DNA from: Epiperipatus broadwayi
Taxonomy: Eukaryota; Onychophora; Udeonychophora; Euonychophora; Peripatidae
Assembly (NCBI GenBank): GCA_028023455.1
Contig: JAQFVV010012394.1
Location: forward strand, 26,487,053 to 26,551,052
Reading direction: 5' to 3'
DNA: 64,000 bases
This document shows, in pieces, positions 60,651 to 64,000 of the stretch. Below the pieces are notes generated by a model. That model was given only the letters and a program-made list of their open reading frames with translations, searched no databases and was not told the origin of the DNA. Position numbers and translations under genes: made by a program. Numbering within the stretch: position 1 is the first letter of the stretch; every line of letters begins with the position of its first letter.

Positions 60651-61016
60651 CTTGTATTTAAATATTATATATATATATAGTGCATTCGATTTTACAAGAT
60701 TTGCTTCATTAACTCTAGGCACATTTTTGAAATAACAAACTTGAGGCATGTTGTCTTTAAAAAATATGAAGATAAGAGTAGCAAGCCATGAATATAATTT
60801 GACTCTTGTTATCATTACTAACAATATTCTGTAGGATAATCTTAATACTGATGAACTTTTAGCTGTAGATTCCATTTTAAAATAAGTCCTTAATTTAATT
60901 TCATGAAAATACTTTTGCAGATGGGCTGAGTGGAACTGAAAAAATATTTTTCTATTGTGTCTTAATTCAAAACATTTATTAATTAATGAAAAAACATTAA
61001 TTATTGCATGGAGCAA
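60498..61016 (-). CDS. Long open frame of uncertain reality
   Basis: A 172-codon frame, long for DNA this AT-rich. The N-terminal two thirds (from 61016) lie in unique sequence: FFQFHSAHLQKYFHEIKLRT, MESTAKSSSVLRLSYRILLV, WLATLIFIFFKDNMPQVCYF. The C-terminal third runs into R1 repeat sequence (60498-60650), which argues against a real gene. No domain was recognised; the hydrophobic composition follows from the AT bias. Confidence 0.12.
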   Translation of the reverse strand: MLHAIINVFSLINKCFELRHNRKIFFQFHSAHLQKYFHEIKLRTYFKMESTAKSSSVLRLSYRILLVMITRVKLYSWLATLIFIFFKDNMPQVCYFKNVPRVNEANLVKSNALYIYIIFKYKYIIYTCNQDVIRVDLNPDFHAFLSHQLHFLYVYFFCIYVVMCIGCISWSG

Positions 61017-61019
61017 AAT

Positions 61020-61655
61020 AATGGCTACTCTATAATCCAGACAGAACCTGTTTCACAGAGACAATTTTACAGGATATTCCAGAGATATTAAATTTTTTTA
61101 AAAAAAAAAATTGAAGTGAAAGAATACTACCACACAGTGAACTTAGTCATGAAATAAAAAATCAGATAATATTATGCACCTTAAAAAAAATTGATGAATT
61201 CCATATTGTTAAAGTTTTATAATTTTAATTTTAAAATGTTTCTATTCATAAGCCAAGTAAAAAAACTTAGCTACTTGTAAGCATACACTAATTAAAAATG
61301 TAGTACAGAGACCCCTATTTTTATTTATATCTAAGCATGTTTCTATAATTAATATTATAATGGTGATTACTTAGTTTAAAATATTATTAATTATCATTAA
61401 AAGAATGAATTAAATAAATGATAACTTTAATTAATAATATTTATTTAATAAATATTACATATAGAAATTAAAGAAGTAATAAATTAATAAAAAAAATTGT
61501 AATTTTATTAAGTTAGATATATAACTATTGTGATAATGATATTAATTAGAATGTGAAAAAAATATATATAAATTGGTAAAGACTTACTACCTTTAACATA
61601 TTTATGATATAAAATGTAATATATATATTGGGAGATAAAAATAATAAAGTTAACG
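61020..61655. other. AT-rich sequence, nothing recognised
   Basis: No feature supported. Confidence 0.5.
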
Positions 61656-61657
61656 GT

Positions 61658-61822
61658 TATAATAAGCTATTAAAAACAGTCTTTAAATATGCAAAAGTAC
61701 TTTTTTGAATTTAATGGCAGTTGAGGCAGGTTTAAGAAATTAACCGAAAGTAATTCTGCAGAATTAAAGACTGTTTTTAATAGTTTATAGATTTAAAGAC
61801 TGTTTTTAATAGTTTATTACTG
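61658..61822. repeat. Small inverted and tandem repeat
   Basis: AAAGACTGTTTTTAATAGTT occurs twice in tandem (61767 and 61796), and its reverse complement AAGCTATTAAAAACAGTCTT lies at 61663. The three can form alternative hairpins of ~20 bp. Confidence 0.75.
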
Positions 61823-61992
61823 TTAAATTTATTATTTTTATTATAATTACAATTTTGTTTTAATTAAAGGACATTTTTTTTTGGATTACATATTGGAAGA
61901 TATATGTTTAGTATAAATATATTAGGTATATATAAAAAAGTTTCAATGTATAATTGGGGTTATATTGTTTAAATAATCTGTTTATAATTTAT

Positions 61993-62028
61993 GTACACAT
62001 ATTTTTTAGTTCTGAAGAAGGCTTTGGA
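61993..62028 (+). repeat. CTGAAGAAGG-hairpin-GAAA motif
   Basis: TTCTGAAGAAGGCTTTGGAG then CATTCGAAATTG: GAAGGCT pairs with AGCATTC around a TTGG loop, followed by GAAA. Same layout as in the SINE-2 tails and at 50095-50150. The surrounding element was not identified. Confidence 0.5.
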
Positions 62029-62309
62029 GCATTCGAAATTGTAAAAATGATCAAGTAAAAAATAAAATGTAGATTGTAAAAGTGATTAAAGAAAGGAGGA
62101 TTTATTTATTTATTTTATAAAATTATTCAATGCATAAAAAAAATATAATGTAAAATTATAACAATTTATATGCATATGAAATGAATACAATCACAAGTTG
62201 ACTGAGATTCGATGCAACAAGAGAAGCTTGCTAGAATTTTTAGTCAATCTAATTCATAGATTCCAATCTCCAATTATTAAAAAGTTAAATAATTATTCTA
62301 ATTTTAATT

Positions 62310-62640
62310 ATTAAATGTTTTTAGAAAAATTAAAACTTTATTTAAAGTTTTCAAATTCATTCAATTATTAGTAGTAAAACACATTTAAAAAAATGTTAAC
62401 GATTTTATTGCTCAAGCGTTCATAAGAATTTCGAATACCAAAACTGCAAGTGACAGAATCAATTCTGGGACTTCATGATCCCAAGTCAGAAGCTTTTAAT
62501 ATAGAACACATTTCGGGTGATATTATTCCCTCTTCTTCAGGTCTTGTTGTCTTGACTAGTAACAGTACTAGTATGGGAATTAAACTAGTGACCTTTAAAA
62601 TGTTATATTAAATTCAGTACTGATGAATCTAAAGATGTCC
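62310..62640 (-). mobile_element. SINE-2 with an R4 insertion
   Basis: Plus-strand landmarks: AAACTTTATTTAAAGTTTTC, TTCAATTATTAGTAGTAAAA, then R4 (62403-62498), then ACATTTCGGGTGATATTATT, CCCTCTTCTTCAGGTCTTGT, TGACTAGTAACAGTACTAGT, GGGAATTAAACTAGTGACCT (worn B-box). The hairpin GGG...CCC before CGAAAT is intact. R4 splits the tail between GTAAAACACAT and the region that normally follows. Confidence 0.65.
62403..62498 (-). repeat. Repeat R4 copy inside SINE-2
   Basis: TTTTATTGCTCAAGCGTTCA, TAAGAATTTCGAATACCAAA, ACTGCAAGTGACAGAATCAA is a diverged relative of the R4 copies at 36930 and 56512. On the minus strand it again ends with GAGCAATAAAA. Confidence 0.5.
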
Positions 62641-62644
62641 AATT

Positions 62645-63530
62645 CAATTCCTTGCTATTGTCATTGGTCAAGCTGCTAACTTTTAAAAAAGATAGGAGAA
62701 ACAATTGTCAAGTACTAATTTGCGAGTTAGAAATTTTTTTGAAAAAAAAAAAAACATTTAACAATTACAACTAATGATGAAAATAGTCCAATATAATTTT
62801 ATCATTATAAACTTTTAGACAAACAGATTATAAAAATGAAAAAAAAAAAGATTGGGATTTGAATTTAAACCCATACATTTGATCTAGCATTTATTTCAAA
62901 ATATTGCTTAAGGAGAGGGGTATTACAAAGGTCAATTTGATACAAAGCATCACTTTAAAGATTTTTAAATGTGTAAAAAAAAGAATATAAATATAAAAAT
63001 CATAACTAAAATTTAAATACATGTCGACTATCATTAATCCAAAAACTAATTCCAAGTGATAGTGCTTAATAAATGCCTATCCAGTGCTGATCTATCCATA
63101 TATCCAGATTACTTTAAGGCTTTATTACTCAAACTTACACAAGATGGCAGAACTGGAGTAAAAGAAATAGAATCTGCTACTTAAAAATAATGTGTAGGCA
63201 GCGATTGTTCTTTTTTTCAGTGTTATAACAATCTTCACCAAGAAATATAGAGATCCACATTTATTAAAAACTGTGGATGCCATCAAAATATATAGACACT
63301 TATTAAAATTTAAAATATGCATATTTGTGATCTGTGCATTTTAGCCCTCAATCATGCCATCCTACCACTGCATTGAATCATGCAAGGCATTATAAATTTC
63401 TACAATGTATAAATTAAGAAATTAAATACTGCCTTCCCATACACTACTAATTATAAATAAAATAGAACTCATTTACTATTACAATACTAGTTAAAAAAGC
63501 AAAAATTTCTTAAAATTCTTCTACAACCAT
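62645..63530. other. AT-rich sequence, nothing recognised
   Basis: A small piece TTTATTACTCAAACTTACAC...CAGAACTGGAGT at 63120-63165 may be another weak R4 relative. No genes. Confidence 0.4.
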
Positions 63531-63557
63531 GCTTGCTACTATTAACAAATAGACCTT

Positions 63558-63926
63558 TTCAAAAATTCAACAAAACATACACCATATATATTCAAAACAA
63601 AACATCCCATTATTCACTTCAAAAACGAACTTCCTTTAACAGCAAAGGATGTGTTCATGGGATTGATGACTCAGATTCAAAAAATTGCATCATCAGAGTA
63701 ATAAAATTCAACAAAATACATACAATATATATATATATATGCAAAACAAAACAGCCTTCCCATCATTCACATCAAAAACCAACTTCCTTTAATGTCAAAG
63801 GATGTTTTCATGAGAATGATGGTCTCAGATTGAGGTCATCATTATCATGAAGACATCCATTGAAGTTAAAGGGAATTGTTTTTTGATATGAATGATGGGA
63901 AGGCATTTTGTTCTGTATATATATGT
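63558..63926. mobile_element. MITE-5 palindrome with an extra upstream arm
   Basis: The arm CATCATTCACATCAAAAACC, AACTTCCTTTAATGTCAAAG, GATGTTTTCATGAGAATGAT (63752-63822) is the reverse complement of ATCATTATCATGAAGACATC, CATTGAAGTTAAAGGGAATT, TTGATATGAATGATGGGAAG (63837-63904). A third copy of the arm in direct orientation lies upstream (63605-63675). TA-rich stretches border the palindrome (63729-63741 and 63916-63924). Another arm-like piece is at 32505-32572. Confidence 0.75.
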
Positions 63927-64000
63927 GGTCTCTTTCTGGGGGTCTTTTACAAGAGATTGTAAAAGACCCAGAAAGAGATCACATGTGAAATGGATGGATG
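63926..64000 (+). mobile_element. RTE-like LINE fragment preceded by its own inverse
   Basis: GATTGTAAAAGACCCAGAAA then GAGATCACATGTGAAATGG encodes DCKRPRKRSHVKW, the LINE tail seen at 29371-29622. Just before it, GTGGTCTCTTTCTGGGGGTC TTTTACAA (63927-63954) is the reverse complement of the same words. The result is a ~27-bp-stem hairpin. The LINE continues beyond the window. Confidence 0.7.

Overview
The window looks like non-coding, repeat-dominated nuclear DNA from an AT-rich animal (metazoan) genome. Evidence: no dense ORFs, operons or ribosome binding sites; very long A/T tracts and microsatellites; and decayed copies of typically animal mobile elements. These are APE/RT non-LTR retrotransposons of at least three lineages, a Penelope-like element (PLE) with a GIY-YIG endonuclease, a Gypsy LTR element, hAT and Merlin DNA transposons, tRNA-derived SINEs and fold-back MITEs. 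The phylum cannot be fixed from sequence alone. No intact protein-coding gene and no canonical tRNA or rRNA gene was recognised. Three short stretches (36223-36417, 59073-59271 and a decayed 43800-44860 block) could be host exons or host pseudogene pieces.

Layout. 0-3 kb: two LINE 3' ends and a tail-to-tail pair of a short tRNA-like SINE (SINE-1). 3.7-6.6 kb: a dead Merlin transposase, a 224-bp fold-back element, three tandem tRNA-like units and a SINE-2 tail. 6.9-9.9 kb: two tandem copies of one LINE (LINE-Z) inside a MITE. 10-15 kb: local tandem duplications only. 15.3-19.5 kb: a complete but internally deleted Gypsy element with both LTRs. 19.7-21.5 kb: a decayed LINE. 22.0-25.6 kb: a ribozyme-bearing repeat split by a hAT transposon. 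28.4-36.1 kb: RTE-like LINE pieces, a gag-like remnant and a nearly full-length RTE-like LINE on the minus strand. 37.6-41.6 kb: SINE-1 with a perfect target duplication, an array of ribozyme repeats, a PLE fragment and several SINE-2 copies. 42.6-49.1 kb: two more PLE pieces and another ribozyme repeat cluster. 52-54 kb: a third LINE-Z copy and a fold-back element. 55-64 kb: palindromes, another RTE-like LINE interrupted by SINE-1, a LINE tail, another ribozyme repeat, SINE-2, and a LINE-derived hairpin at the window end.

The most interesting system is a dispersed, partly tandem repeat (R1) whose monomers carry a type I hammerhead-ribozyme motif: core CTGATGA, hairpin, GAAA, very short stem III, and a stem I with an internal loop. 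I find 12 copies on both strands. Two (24981-25035 and 48280-48330) keep all core bases. Many R1 copies also hold a B-box-like GTTCGAATCC. One R1 sub-family shares a block with the region upstream of the PLE reverse transcriptase, and R1 ribozyme units lie directly after the PLE. This suggests retrozyme-like or PLE-derived non-autonomous elements. A second, weaker hammerhead-like motif sits inside fold-back MITEs (9777-9814 and 53779-54119). The elements probably interact as parasites: autonomous LINE and PLE enzymes moved short RNAs (SINE-1, SINE-2, R1), and DNA transposons landed in those repeats.
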